Assembly: GCA_017623675.1 (NCBI GenBank)
Contig: JAGAOO010000058.1
Span: forward strand, 1 to 48,526
Reading direction: 5' to 3'
DNA: 48,526 bases
Origin: Lachnospiraceae bacterium
GTDB lineage: Bacteria; Bacillota; Clostridia; Lachnospirales; Lachnospiraceae
Both the position numbers and the translations under genes were made by a program. Below, piece by piece: positions 16,163 through 24,163 of this stretch. Position 1 is the first letter of the stretch. Each line of letters opens with the position of its first letter. A model generated the notes under the pieces. That model was not told the origin of the DNA. It saw only the letters and a list, made by a program, of their open reading frames with translations, and searched no databases.

Positions 16163-16276
16163 GAACCTCGTAGAACCTCGCTGAAAATCGTTGAAACTGG
16201 GGTCAATTTGCACAAAAGTTGCACTGTGCAACTCTGAAAAATGCACAGCCGAATCTTCGGCGAAGTTGTGCAAATT
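16163..16276 (+). repeat. Direct repeats and nested inverted repeats at the ICE left end
   Basis: GAACCTCG occurs at 16163-16170 and 16173-16180 (10-bp period). A long-range pair, AATTTGCACAA (16205-16215) and TTGTGCAAATT (16266-16276), encloses two small hairpins: GTTGCAC/GTGCAAC (16218-16232) and GCCGAA/TTCGGC (16248-16261). This cloverleaf-like DNA could be an integrase arm region or a replication/transfer site. Confidence 0.5.
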
Positions 16277-16341
16277 TTATTTAGAAACATGATAAATAAA
16301 GCATTTGCAGAATGTTTTGATTTTGTTGAGATTGTATTTTT

Positions 16342-16373
16342 TTGAGCAGTTCCCCTCATTTTCCCTCTATACC
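16342..16373 (+). promoter_or_regulatory. ICE bipartite promoter motif, copy 1
   Basis: TTGAGC (16342-16347), 18 bp ending ATTTTCCC, then TCTATACC (16366-16373). It lies 54 bp before the surface protein start at 16428. Same spacing as the five other copies. Confidence 0.7.
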
Positions 16374-16427
16374 TTTGTGGATGTATTTTTGCATCAACAA
16401 ATTTAGAAGTATGGAGGATGAAGAAAA

Positions 16428-17315
16428 ATGAAGCAGAAAACAAATATCTTTGTGTGGTTGTTTTTGTCTTTAGTATTTCTAAGAGCATCAGGAAATATGA
16501 GGGCATATGCAGCGGAAGAAATTAAGACAGATAGTATCTATGTAAGAAGTGATTATGAGGTGACTCATACAGGTAGTGGCATATCAGAACTTGGTATTAT
16601 CGGAGAAGCGTATGACGAATATGACTTACTGATAAAAATTACAAAGAGTGGTGGATTGAAAGAAGGATACTTTCAGTGCTCTACCGACAAAGGAAAAACG
16701 TGGGGAGAGGAAAAACAAATACCGCTTTCCGGAATTTATATTTTAGGTAGTACCGGTCTTACCATAGAATTTTATTCAGTGGATGATATAGGATTTTTAA
16801 CAGGAGATACATACCATTGCTATATTCCTGATCCGACAAAGAAAATTGTGATAAAGCAGGAAATCGGAAGCAAAGTCAATATTACAGTGGAAAGTGATTC
16901 GGAAGACGTAAAAGCATTTGATGTTTTGGAAAATTCAGAGGCTGCTATAAGAATCAAGATTATTAAAGAGGGTACGATTGGTACGGCGGTTTGGAGATTG
17001 TCAACGGATGGCGGACTTACCTGGGGTGAGGAAGAATATGCCAAAGAAGAATTAGTATTTTCTTTTGGAAAAAATACTAATAGCCAGAGCGTAACCATTA
17101 AATTTTCTCCGGAACCGGGAACAGATGTAGAATTTCTAAGGAACGATGTAATAAGCATTTATGCAGAGCGGACGGAAAAGGATGGAACTGTAACGGCATT
17201 GGTTGTATTAGCTGCAATAGTAGCCTGTATTGGTGCTGGAGTATATTTTGGAAATAAGATACTAAAAAGTGCAATACCACCAGAAAGTGATTATGAATTA
17301 AGGGATGGGAACTGA
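16428..17315 (+). CDS. Secreted, membrane-anchored surface protein with two related domains
   Basis: A 295-residue protein starting at an ATG after GGAGGATGAAGAAAA. It has an N-terminal signal peptide (VWLFLSLVFLRASG, ending near AYAAE), then two related extracellular beta-rich domains, each with an STD-G-TWGEE motif (STDKGKTWGEE; STDGGLTWGEE). A C-terminal transmembrane helix (VTALVVLAAIVACIGAGVYFG) and a short polar tail follow. No LPXTG motif. The stop overlaps the start of a SipW-like signal peptidase gene (TGATG), suggesting that the peptidase processes this protein. It is the first gene under the ICE promoter motif and may contribute to the cell surface during mating; the function is inferred. 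Confidence 0.7.
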   Translation: MKQKTNIFVWLFLSLVFLRASGNMRAYAAEEIKTDSIYVRSDYEVTHTGSGISELGIIGEAYDEYDLLIKITKSGGLKEGYFQCSTDKGKTWGEEKQIPLSGIYILGSTGLTIEFYSVDDIGFLTGDTYHCYIPDPTKKIVIKQEIGSKVNITVESDSEDVKAFDVLENSEAAIRIKIIKEGTIGTAVWRLSTDGGLTWGEEEYAKEELVFSFGKNTNSQSVTIKFSPEPGTDVEFLRNDVISIYAERTEKDGTVTALVVLAAIVACIGAGVYFGNKILKSAIPPESDYELRDGN

Positions 17316-17704
17316 TGAAAAAGATAGGTAAGGCATTTGAAAGCGTATTACTTTGTCTGTTGCTTTTGTCAGTTGGTTCATTTGTAATTACATACATGAC
17401 AACCAGAGTGCCTACGATATTTGGCTATCGTTTATTTTTTGTAGTAACTGATTCTATGGAACCGGTATATACCAAAGGCACGGTATTGATTGCAGTTTCG
17501 GTAAAAGAAGACACTTTTATAGTAAATGAAATATATGCATATCGGGCAGGACAGAAAGATACCGGACTTAATCCGATAGTAGTTCACCGATTAGTAGATA
17601 TCTCCGAAGATAAATATATTTTTAAAGGGGATAATAATGCAGCTCCGGATAAAGCGGTTTGCAAGGAGCAGATATTGTATCGTATCATATATCCAAAACA
17701 GTAA
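17315..17704 (+). CDS. SipW-like (ER-type) signal peptidase I
   Basis: A 129-residue membrane protein overlapping the upstream surface protein gene by one base. An N-terminal membrane anchor (VLLCLLLLSVGSFVITYM) is followed by the catalytic box VVTDSMEPVYTKG (Ser 47), a VVHRLVDI segment with His 91 where the bacterial type has Lys, and FKGDNN with Asp 106. This Ser-His-Asp layout is that of SipW and archaeal/ER signal peptidases. SipW of Bacillus processes a few dedicated substrates (TasA, TapA). It is short but holds all the boxes. A terminator follows. Confidence 0.85.
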   Translation: MKKIGKAFESVLLCLLLLSVGSFVITYMTTRVPTIFGYRLFFVVTDSMEPVYTKGTVLIAVSVKEDTFIVNEIYAYRAGQKDTGLNPIVVHRLVDISEDKYIFKGDNNAAPDKAVCKEQILYRIIYPKQ

Positions 17705-17706
17705 AA

Positions 17707-17740
17707 GGAAGTGGCAGGGATGATTTTCTCTGCCACTTCC
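17707..17740 (+). terminator. Bidirectional terminator between convergent genes
   Basis: GGAAGTGGCAG (17707-17717) pairs with CTGCCACTTCC (17730-17740). It lies between sipW on the plus strand and the 17759 gene on the minus strand. Confidence 0.7.
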
Positions 17741-17758
17741 TACTTATAACGGTACGGA

Positions 17759-18790
17759 TTAGTCTAAATAACCCAACTCCTTTAATTTTTCAAGAAAAAG
17801 AAGCTTTGCATGGTCCCGGAGTCGTGGAATCTCATTATGACCGTCTTTGATGTTGTACTTCTTTTTCAGGTTCTCACGGGAAACTTTCTTATCTCCGTTA
17901 TAATTTGCTCTGACATATTCCAGCCAAATACGAACTGCCAGTTTGTCCTTATCAGAGGAGTGCGGTGCATCCAAAATGGAAGAAACAAAGGACATAAGGA
18001 GTTGATGCAGTTCCTTGGCGAGAATATCACTTTCTACCGGATTTTCTTCGTTATACAAATCCTGAACGGAATATAAGCTGACAAATTCCATATGTAACAA
18101 GGTGTATATTTCACCGGGAGCAATATTGTGTGCCTGTCTGCCACGTAGACAGCTTTTGATTTCAGTTACTGACATATCGGCAGCATTAGGATAGGTTCTA
18201 CGGAAACTGTCAAAGGCCTGATACTGGTCGGCAGTAAGGTTGAAATAGTGATTGTCCCCTCTGTCGGTGCGTTCATTCTTAAGAATCTTATTCTGTAATT
18301 TTCTTGCATCTGTACTTAAATATAATCTGCCACCGAAAATGATAGGAGTTGCTGCCAAAGTCTCAAGATATGTATGAATTATGATGCTCTTGACATAATC
18401 TTCTGTAACATCCATGCGGCGGCGTTTTAACATTTTCGTATAGCCGGAAAGAGAAAGGCTGTGGGCATCCAGTATTTTTTCGGATTCAATCTGGGTATGC
18501 CATAATTTATATCGAAGTGTCAGAATAATATCGGCTTCTAAAGTGACGGCATCACGTTCTTCCATGTTTTCTAAAACAAAAATTCCATCATAAATAACGT
18601 ATGTATCAGCATGCTCCTGTGAAACCGGAGGAAGAGGAAACAATGGACAATCCGAGCAGTTCATTCCTGCAGAATCCGCATGAATCAGTTCGATAAATAA
18701 ATCTTCGCTGATAAAGCCGTCGGTAGTGTTTGCTACTTCCCATGCAATAGCATGGAGGTCCAGACGAGGACCAAAGAATTTGTGTGTCAT
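17759..18790 (-). CDS. Hypothetical protein (343 aa) beside the mob genes
   Basis: The ATG at 18790 has AAAAAGGAG upstream on the minus strand. It is a soluble protein with an early cysteine pair (MNCSDCPLFPLPP, about 43-55) that could bind metal. A long helical middle follows, and a basic C-terminus (SRENLKKKYNIKDGHNEIPRL) could be a DNA-binding helix. No family was recognised. It lies 239 bp downstream of the relaxase gene in the same direction. Two imperfect copies of the ICE promoter motif occur in that gap, so it may be a separate unit of the same regulon. Confidence 0.65.
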   Translation of the reverse strand: MTHKFFGPRLDLHAIAWEVANTTDGFISEDLFIELIHADSAGMNCSDCPLFPLPPVSQEHADTYVIYDGIFVLENMEERDAVTLEADIILTLRYKLWHTQIESEKILDAHSLSLSGYTKMLKRRRMDVTEDYVKSIIIHTYLETLAATPIIFGGRLYLSTDARKLQNKILKNERTDRGDNHYFNLTADQYQAFDSFRRTYPNAADMSVTEIKSCLRGRQAHNIAPGEIYTLLHMEFVSLYSVQDLYNEENPVESDILAKELHQLLMSFVSSILDAPHSSDKDKLAVRIWLEYVRANYNGDKKVSRENLKKKYNIKDGHNEIPRLRDHAKLLFLEKLKELGYLD

Positions 18791-18937
18791 AATTTTTCTC
18801 CTTTTTGTAAATTGGTGCAGCCGTATAGGCTGCGGGGTGTATGGGTAATAGAAGGTTGAAGAACTTCAAATTTCACGGAAAAAAGAAGACTTCAGCCTTT
18901 GTTTTAAGGATGAGAGAGCAGTTTTTAATTTTTGGTT

Positions 18938-19000
18938 TCTATATGGGAAAATGTGATTTGATAAAATTTGTTGATTTGAATGATGTGGTATAGGGATTAA
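18938..19000 (-). promoter_or_regulatory. Two degenerate ICE promoter-like motifs
   Basis: On the minus strand, ATTTTCCCATATAGA (18952-18938) and TAATCCCTATACC (19000-18988) resemble TTTTCCCTCTATACC but lack one or two bases of the conserved spacing. No TTGAG half lies at the right distance. They face the 18790 gene. Weak evidence. Confidence 0.25.
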
Positions 19001-19029
19001 TAATTTAAAATACGGTGGACTTATATTAA

Positions 19030-21528
19030 TTAAATATCCATATCCGTATCGTGAGAAAAATGATGCGTTTTGGCAGGGATAAAGTCATGCTCTTTAGGAT
19101 TTGGCTGTTCCGTTTCTTCTACAGATACATTCGCTGAAAAGGCTTCTTGCCACTTTGAACCATAGGTAAACCGTTTATCCTCGGATAAAGTAATGAATAC
19201 ATCTAACTGTTTTAAGGTTTTGTATTCTTGCGCTTTTGCCTTTAGCTTACGTTCTTCGGAATAGATGCTGTCCAGTTGGGCTCGTACCATGGCAAGGACT
19301 TCCTTTGAATTGGAGGTGTCATAGCCAAGTTCATGTATAGCACGACAGACATTACGCCATTCGTAGGCTGCTTCACGAAGTTCATAATCCAGATCGGAGA
19401 GATTTGCTTCAAACGTGGCATCCAGTGATATACGGACACGCTCCGGAGGAATCATAGAAAGCACCAGATCACGAAACAAGGAAGCTGCATCTTCTTTGGA
19501 AAGCTGTTCTACCGGAATATTGATTTCTTTTCCCAAGTAGAGTAGTAGTTCCGAAAGCTGTTTGGCTTTTAGTTTGGTTACGAGCAGGGACAGATTCTTT
19601 GCCGGAACATAAGCCGGGTTCCATGGTTTATAATAAGCTGCAAGATGCACTGCTTCATGGAAGGTAAGTCCGGTCAGGTCAATACCGGGCTGCAGATTAT
19701 GAACATATTGCAGAAAGCGGTCAGATACAGACCGTCCCTGTGCGTTTTCTTTCAAAGCAGCCAGCATCTTATAGGCAATTGCCTGAAACTTAGCTTCTGC
19801 GTTGTCCGGTGGAGCATCCTTTGAAGTCAGCAGTTTTGGCATATTAGAGGAATTATCTTTTAGAAATTGAATGCATTCCTTGGCTTCTGAATAGGTCACA
19901 TGGTCGAACTTCCTTGTCAGTTGATATTGTGGAGCATCCTGTAAGGCAAGATATAGTTCCCTTCGTTGTGACGGTGTCATAGGAAACAGAAGTGCTTTCC
20001 TTGCGGAAATATCCTTTTCTGTGGCTGGCAATAGACAGGCATCAGTAATACCTACAGATTCCATTTCTTTTTGAAGTTCTTGAAAATCCACCAGCAGGTC
20101 TGCAATATGCTCCAAGCCGTCCTTGCTTTGTGCAATATCCTGATAATCCTTTCGTAAGTGGGAATATTCAGCACCAACAGTATTCAGCCGGTTCTTTAGC
20201 TCTTCCTTAGTAGCTATGCCATTGGCAGACAATATTCCAATCGTTTCAGAAAGTCGTGCCGTTTTCCATGAAGCGGATTTGCGAATCGGATTATTGCTGG
20301 AGTCAACATCTGCAAACTTATCCTTAAAATATTGGATGAGTTTTATTGCCTTTAACAATAGTATTTCCAGCTCGGTTCTTCGCCTGCCAGAGTTGGCAAA
20401 TTTGCTGACATATAACTTTATTGCGGGTGAACTATGCGTGGGAGGCAGTTCTATAGCTTCTGTGGGGTATACAAGCCGATGTTCCGGTTCCTTAAAAAAT
20501 TCAAGGATGGATGCTTTGGTATATTCTTTTCCAAGTCCTACATCACGACAGCGGTGGTCTTTCCTTGGTGTGTAGTAGGTAAGGCTCTTTTCTGTTTCCC
20601 TGACGGTATAACCGGATTGGTGCATTTTCAGAAGAAAATCTTCATAAGAACCGGCACGTTCCAAATTGTAGGCAATCTCGTTACGAATAGTCTGCTTCCA
20701 TGATTTCCCCTGTTGCACCAGCTTCCATTCCTCATGGCTCATGGATTTTGCATTTTCAGGAGATAAGATAATCGGCAAGTCATATTTTCTGGAAAGACGG
20801 TCAGAAATATCACGGGCTGCTTTTAATGTGTCCATGGTATCAAGATATTTATGGTGTCCATCTAAGGAAAAAGCAGACATAACAATGTGATTATGCCGGT
20901 GTTCTTTATCCGTGTGGGAGGCGATAATTGCCGGAAATTCTAAGCCTTGTGCTTGCTCTAACTCCTGCATAAATTCAATCCCAATCTGGTGGATGAGCCG
21001 GGCATCAATTTCGTAACCGCAGACAAAGGGCGGTGGAAATGACATAATCCACATATAGCAGCTTCGGGCTTTATTTATCCGTTCCTGCATAAATTCTACC
21101 GTATCGCCGTTTTCATCATGGTATATGGGTGCTTTTTCATCATGAATCAGATTACCGGAGGAATCCCTGATGGGATTCCCCATGGTATCCAGCTTTGCAC
21201 GAAGTAATGTTTTTACCCGGTAGTGTCGTCCTGCATTCTCATTGTGGCCGTTGTGGTGGTAAGTATCAGCAGTACGTAGAAAAGCCTCCTCTGCCATGTC
21301 CGGTGAGCAGTGATGTCCACTTACCAAAATTTCTGTGTGCCCATCTTCTGATATGTAGGTTGTTTTTGATTGGTTGGTAGCGTAGTGGACAGCATTCTGC
21401 ATCACCTCCCAACCTTTTGCATCCGGATTTTTCGGTGACATTCTTGTCTTTTTTTCTTCCATGACATAATCCACCGTATTTCGGACAGCAGAAGCAGAGT
21501 GATAAGCCTTAAGCTTCGTTACCGCCAT
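19030..21528 (-). CDS. Relaxase / mobilisation nuclease (MOBP-type)
   Basis: An 832-residue protein. The N-terminal relaxase domain opens AVTKLKAYHSASAVRNTVDYV, with Tyr residues available as nicking nucleophiles. It carries the metal-binding histidine motif HTDKEHRHNHIVMSAF (about 205-220), which is the H...HxH signature of relaxases. Relaxases nick oriT, stay covalently attached to the strand and pilot it through the T4SS. The long C-terminal half is helical and variable. The start overlaps the end of the MobC-like gene by 20 nt, so the two are translationally coupled, and a candidate oriT lies upstream of the pair. It is transcribed opposite to most of the ICE. Confidence 0.88.
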   Translation of the reverse strand: MAVTKLKAYHSASAVRNTVDYVMEEKKTRMSPKNPDAKGWEVMQNAVHYATNQSKTTYISEDGHTEILVSGHHCSPDMAEEAFLRTADTYHHNGHNENAGRHYRVKTLLRAKLDTMGNPIRDSSGNLIHDEKAPIYHDENGDTVEFMQERINKARSCYMWIMSFPPPFVCGYEIDARLIHQIGIEFMQELEQAQGLEFPAIIASHTDKEHRHNHIVMSAFSLDGHHKYLDTMDTLKAARDISDRLSRKYDLPIILSPENAKSMSHEEWKLVQQGKSWKQTIRNEIAYNLERAGSYEDFLLKMHQSGYTVRETEKSLTYYTPRKDHRCRDVGLGKEYTKASILEFFKEPEHRLVYPTEAIELPPTHSSPAIKLYVSKFANSGRRRTELEILLLKAIKLIQYFKDKFADVDSSNNPIRKSASWKTARLSETIGILSANGIATKEELKNRLNTVGAEYSHLRKDYQDIAQSKDGLEHIADLLVDFQELQKEMESVGITDACLLPATEKDISARKALLFPMTPSQRRELYLALQDAPQYQLTRKFDHVTYSEAKECIQFLKDNSSNMPKLLTSKDAPPDNAEAKFQAIAYKMLAALKENAQGRSVSDRFLQYVHNLQPGIDLTGLTFHEAVHLAAYYKPWNPAYVPAKNLSLLVTKLKAKQLSELLLYLGKEINIPVEQLSKEDAASLFRDLVLSMIPPERVRISLDATFEANLSDLDYELREAAYEWRNVCRAIHELGYDTSNSKEVLAMVRAQLDSIYSEERKLKAKAQEYKTLKQLDVFITLSEDKRFTYGSKWQEAFSANVSVEETEQPNPKEHDFIPAKTHHFSHDTDMDI

Positions 21529-21973
21529 TCATCTCTTCCTCCAGCTTATCCATCACTTTTATGTTATGGCGCTTGCTGTAACGATTATCCCGGATGGTCT
21601 GATACAGATATTTCCGCACAGAATCAAACATTTCCTGCCGCAGGGCAGTTACATAACGCCAGACATTATTTCCGGTTTCCTTTATCTGATTTAGCAGCTG
21701 CTTGATTAAGACAGCCTCCTGCTCATAGATTTTCCCGCTTCGATAAATCGTAGGGAGTACCGCATCAATTTTTTTTCTCAATTTTTCAATTTGTTCCACA
21801 TATTCATCAATATCAGCAAAATCAATCACAAGCTCTACACCTGACTGCTTGGATAGCAGGTCACGGAAATATTCCGAAAAATTCATTCCTTTTCTTGCAG
21901 AATCTTCCTTTACTTTGTAATAGAGCTCATCATCCAAATAGATTCCGATTTTGTGTAGTGAAATTAAAATCAC
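21509..21973 (-). CDS. MobC-like relaxosome accessory protein (ribbon-helix-helix)
   Basis: A 154-residue protein beginning with a GTG. The N-terminus (KIGIYLDDELYYKVKEDSARKG, then NFSEYFRDLLSKQ) is a ribbon-helix-helix DNA-binding unit, as in MobC/TraY-type relaxosome proteins. A long coiled-coil-like helix follows (DEYVEQIEKLRKKIDAVLP). It would bind oriT and help melt it for the relaxase encoded by the overlapping next gene. The start is less certain because the ribosome binding site (AAAGG) is close to the GTG. Confidence 0.75.
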   Translation of the reverse strand: MILISLHKIGIYLDDELYYKVKEDSARKGMNFSEYFRDLLSKQSGVELVIDFADIDEYVEQIEKLRKKIDAVLPTIYRSGKIYEQEAVLIKQLLNQIKETGNNVWRYVTALRQEMFDSVRKYLYQTIRDNRYSKRHNIKVMDKLEEEMNGGNEA

Positions 21974-22030
21974 CAGCCTTTCTTTTTTTTACGAGCGAAG
22001 CGAGTACCTATTTCGTGCAAAGCAGGAAAG

Positions 22031-22103
22031 GGTTTGGGTATCCCAACCAGGTGCAGGGCGGGAGCCTTGCGAACCGTGTGTGGGGAGGAACGCCCCATCA
22101 CAC
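22031..22103. other. Candidate origin of transfer (oriT)
   Basis: In the gap upstream of the mob operon, GGTTTGGG and CCCAACC (22031-22048) form a near-perfect hairpin. GTGTGTGGGG (22076-22085) pairs with CCCCATCACAC (22093-22103). An outer pair, AGCGAAGCGA near 21993 and TCGCTTCG near 22133, encloses both. The G+C content is higher than in the flanks. Hairpins next to a MobC/relaxase operon are the usual form of oriT; no nick site was identified. Confidence 0.45.
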
Positions 22104-22150
22104 TGTGGTTCAAAAAAAAATAAATGCAGTTTTTCGCTTCGTTCTAAAGA

Positions 22151-22182
22151 TGTATAGAGGGGGATTTTTGCGTTCTACTCAA
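22151..22182 (-). promoter_or_regulatory. ICE bipartite promoter motif, copy 2 (minus strand)
   Basis: Read on the minus strand: TTGAGT (22182-22177), 18 bp ending AAATCCCCC, then TCTATACA (22158-22151). It points at the MobC-relaxase operon. Same 18-bp spacing as the plus-strand copies. Confidence 0.7.
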
Positions 22183-22229
22183 AATTCAGAAGATTTTTTT
22201 AGAAATTTTTAAAAGAACATAAAAAAGGG

Positions 22230-22457
22230 TATAAGAAATACACATAAGGATTTTGCATAAGGTCATTTTTAAGATTTTCTCTTATGATTGTTTCATAAGC
22301 AGAATACTTAAGAAATTTCCTAAGGAATATGCATAAGCCAGATGCTAGAGTAAAATATTATAGATTTTCTCTCCCCAATACAACTTTCCTTATCATCTGT
22401 TTAGGCCGGAACCCTAAGTCAATAACAAAATAGGAATATTTTTGAAAATCACATAAG
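22230..22457 (+). repeat. CATAAG repeat array (candidate partition centromere)
   Basis: Exact CATAAG at 22243, 22256, 22294, 22332 and 22452, inverted CTTATG at 22281, and a near copy TATAAG at 22230. Several intervals are 38 bp. The array lies in an A+T-rich gap upstream of a ParR/ParM-like pair, where parC centromeres are found. Confidence 0.5.
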
Positions 22458-22472
22458 TTTTTTTCTAAAGAC

Positions 22473-22504
22473 ATGAGCAAAAGACATAATTTTCCCTCTA
22501 TAGA
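22473..22504 (+). promoter_or_regulatory. ICE bipartite promoter motif, copy 3
   Basis: ATGAGC (22473-22478), 18 bp ending ATTTTCCC, then TCTATAGA (22497-22504). It precedes the partition operon. Confidence 0.65.
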
Positions 22505-22549
22505 TTATTGTGTGGGGAACAAGAAATCACACGGAATCGGGGTGAAAAA

Positions 22550-23053
22550 GTGAAGAAAGTAATATATCTGAATTATGACTTGTCAAAGCCGGAGGATTTC
22601 ATGTGCTATAACTTTCTGTTAAGCCTCGGAAGGTCGAAAAAAAGCTTTGTCAATACAGTACTGCTTAGTACCCATCTGCCACAAAACTATGCAGTACCGG
22701 GAGTGTATTCGAATGTAGCAAAGGAACAGACGGAGAACAAAAGTCCGAAAGCTGTCGCAGAGAATATGGTACAGCCATTGGCAAAAGAAGATATATATGC
22801 TATGAAAAGTCCGCCGGAGGAAAGTATGATAGTAGATTGGAAGGAAGCAGAGGTAGTAGATGAAGTAGTACTAGAAACTTCTGATGTTGAAAATCCATAT
22901 CCTATGTTTACCACGGAGCAATTAGAGCGTATCCGGGAAAAGGGATTGGATTTGGAAGCTTTGACCGTAGGACAGCAGAAAGCTATGGCAAAGATGATGG
23001 AAGACTATATTCCTGTTGCAACGGCATATAGTCTGGCAGGATTCGAAAAATAA
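22550..23053 (+). CDS. ParR-like DNA-binding adaptor (167 aa)
   Basis: The GTG at 22550 follows CGGGGTG. The N-terminus (KKVIYLNYDLSKPEDFMCYN, then LLSLGRSKKSFVNTVLL) fits a ribbon-helix-helix domain of the ParR/StbB type, which binds centromere repeats. The rest is acidic and disordered (PPEESMIVDWKEAEVVDEVV), a layout that could contact the actin-like filament, and ends in a helix. It is directly upstream of a ParM-like gene (21-bp gap) and downstream of the CATAAG array. The gene order (adaptor first) is the reverse of plasmid R1 parMR. The assignment rests on context and the short N-terminal pattern. Confidence 0.55.
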   Translation: MKKVIYLNYDLSKPEDFMCYNFLLSLGRSKKSFVNTVLLSTHLPQNYAVPGVYSNVAKEQTENKSPKAVAENMVQPLAKEDIYAMKSPPEESMIVDWKEAEVVDEVVLETSDVENPYPMFTTEQLERIREKGLDLEALTVGQQKAMAKMMEDYIPVATAYSLAGFEK

Positions 23054-23074
23054 AAAGTAGTGAGGTAAAAGAAT

Positions 23075-24031
23075 ATGGATGAAATGCAGAAGATACCAAG
23101 AATTATTGCGGTGGATCCGGGAAAGTTTGCCACCAAGGCAGCAACGAACAGGGCGGATGGTACAGAACGGTTTCTTACATTCCGCACAAAGATGGAGGAA
23201 ACTTTGCGGACAGAAGCGCAGGGAAAAAGCTATGTGGTACAGTATGAAGGAAAGCGGTATTTGTTAGGGGAACAGGCAGAAGTAGGTTCTGCTAAGTCAA
23301 CCAAAGCGGAAGAAATACACAGGATTGCCACCTACACGGCACTGCATCAGTTGGCAAACGGAGAGGATAGCATTATCGTTGGTGTGGGTTGCCCGCTTTC
23401 TATTTATGAAAATGCTATCACGAAGGAAGCCTACAAGGAATTTCTGTTTCCGAACAGACAGATTGAAATTAAAGTAGATGGAACAACAAAACGGCTGAAT
23501 ATTTTGAGGGCAATTATTTTCCCGGAAAGCTCCGGTATTATCTATTTGGATAAAAGTAGATACGAAAATACCTCCGTGGGAATAGTAGATATCGGTGGAT
23601 TGAATGTAAATTGTTGTGTTTATAACAAGACAGTGCCGGTGTTATCTACTCTGTTTACAGAAAATCTGGGAAGCAATGTGCTTACCCAAAATTTGAAAAA
23701 CGCTTTGTCCACCAAGTACGGAGAGGACATACCGCAGTGGATGATGGACGATATTTTAAGAGACGGTTATGTAGTAGACAATATGACATCTACTGGCATT
23801 AGGGAAGGCTCCAAGGAGTTTATTGCAGATTTTAAGAAAAAGCACATCCAGAGCATCATCAAAAAGTGCGAGGCAAACGGCTGGAACCTTCGATTGACAA
23901 AATTAGTTTTTACCGGGGGAACCAGCGAACTGCTACGGGAGGAAATAAAAGAAGTAATACCGGGAGCGACCATTTGTGAGGAAGCTGAAAAAACTAATGT
24001 ACGTGGATTTTTAAAAGCATTAACGGAATAA
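23075..24031 (+). CDS. ParM/StbA-like actin-family partition ATPase
   Basis: A 318-residue protein. The actin-fold motifs are visible: phosphate 1, IIAVDPGKFATKAATN (about 9-24); phosphate 2, VGIVDIGGLNVNCCVYN (about 168-184); and the adenosine motif, LVFTGGTSELLREEI (about 281-295). ParM-type proteins form dynamic filaments that push plasmid copies apart. The length and motif spacing match plasmid ParM/Alp proteins rather than MreB or FtsA. With the preceding adaptor and the CATAAG array it forms a type II partition module, which implies that the excised ICE exists for some time as a replicating circle. Confidence 0.85.
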   Translation: MDEMQKIPRIIAVDPGKFATKAATNRADGTERFLTFRTKMEETLRTEAQGKSYVVQYEGKRYLLGEQAEVGSAKSTKAEEIHRIATYTALHQLANGEDSIIVGVGCPLSIYENAITKEAYKEFLFPNRQIEIKVDGTTKRLNILRAIIFPESSGIIYLDKSRYENTSVGIVDIGGLNVNCCVYNKTVPVLSTLFTENLGSNVLTQNLKNALSTKYGEDIPQWMMDDILRDGYVVDNMTSTGIREGSKEFIADFKKKHIQSIIKKCEANGWNLRLTKLVFTGGTSELLREEIKEVIPGATICEEAEKTNVRGFLKALTE

Positions 24032-24101
24032 AGAATCAAGTAGTGAACAGGGATTGTCAGTAATCAGACAAAAATGTTTCACTGCTTTTTCTTTGCCTTT
24101 T

Positions 24102-24133
24102 TTGATGATTTCCAATATTTTTCCCTCTATACC
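24102..24133 (+). promoter_or_regulatory. ICE bipartite promoter motif, copy 4
   Basis: TTGATG (24102-24107), 18 bp ending ATTTTTCCC, then TCTATACC (24126-24133), 30 bp before the polymerase start at 24164. Confidence 0.7.
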
Positions 24134-24163
24134 TGTTTGAACAATAACAACAGGAGGGCAGTT

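Noticed and set aside
16079-16506. Minus-strand open frames across the attR/ICE left end
   Set aside because: They run through a terminator, hairpins and the promoter motif of the 16428 gene.
22230-22457. CRISPR array
   Set aside because: The repeat unit is only 6 bp with irregular spacing and no cas genes; iterons fit better.
24074-24163. Upstream extension of the polymerase gene
   Set aside because: The extension would translate through the conserved promoter motif, and the ATG at 24164 has a strong ribosome binding site.
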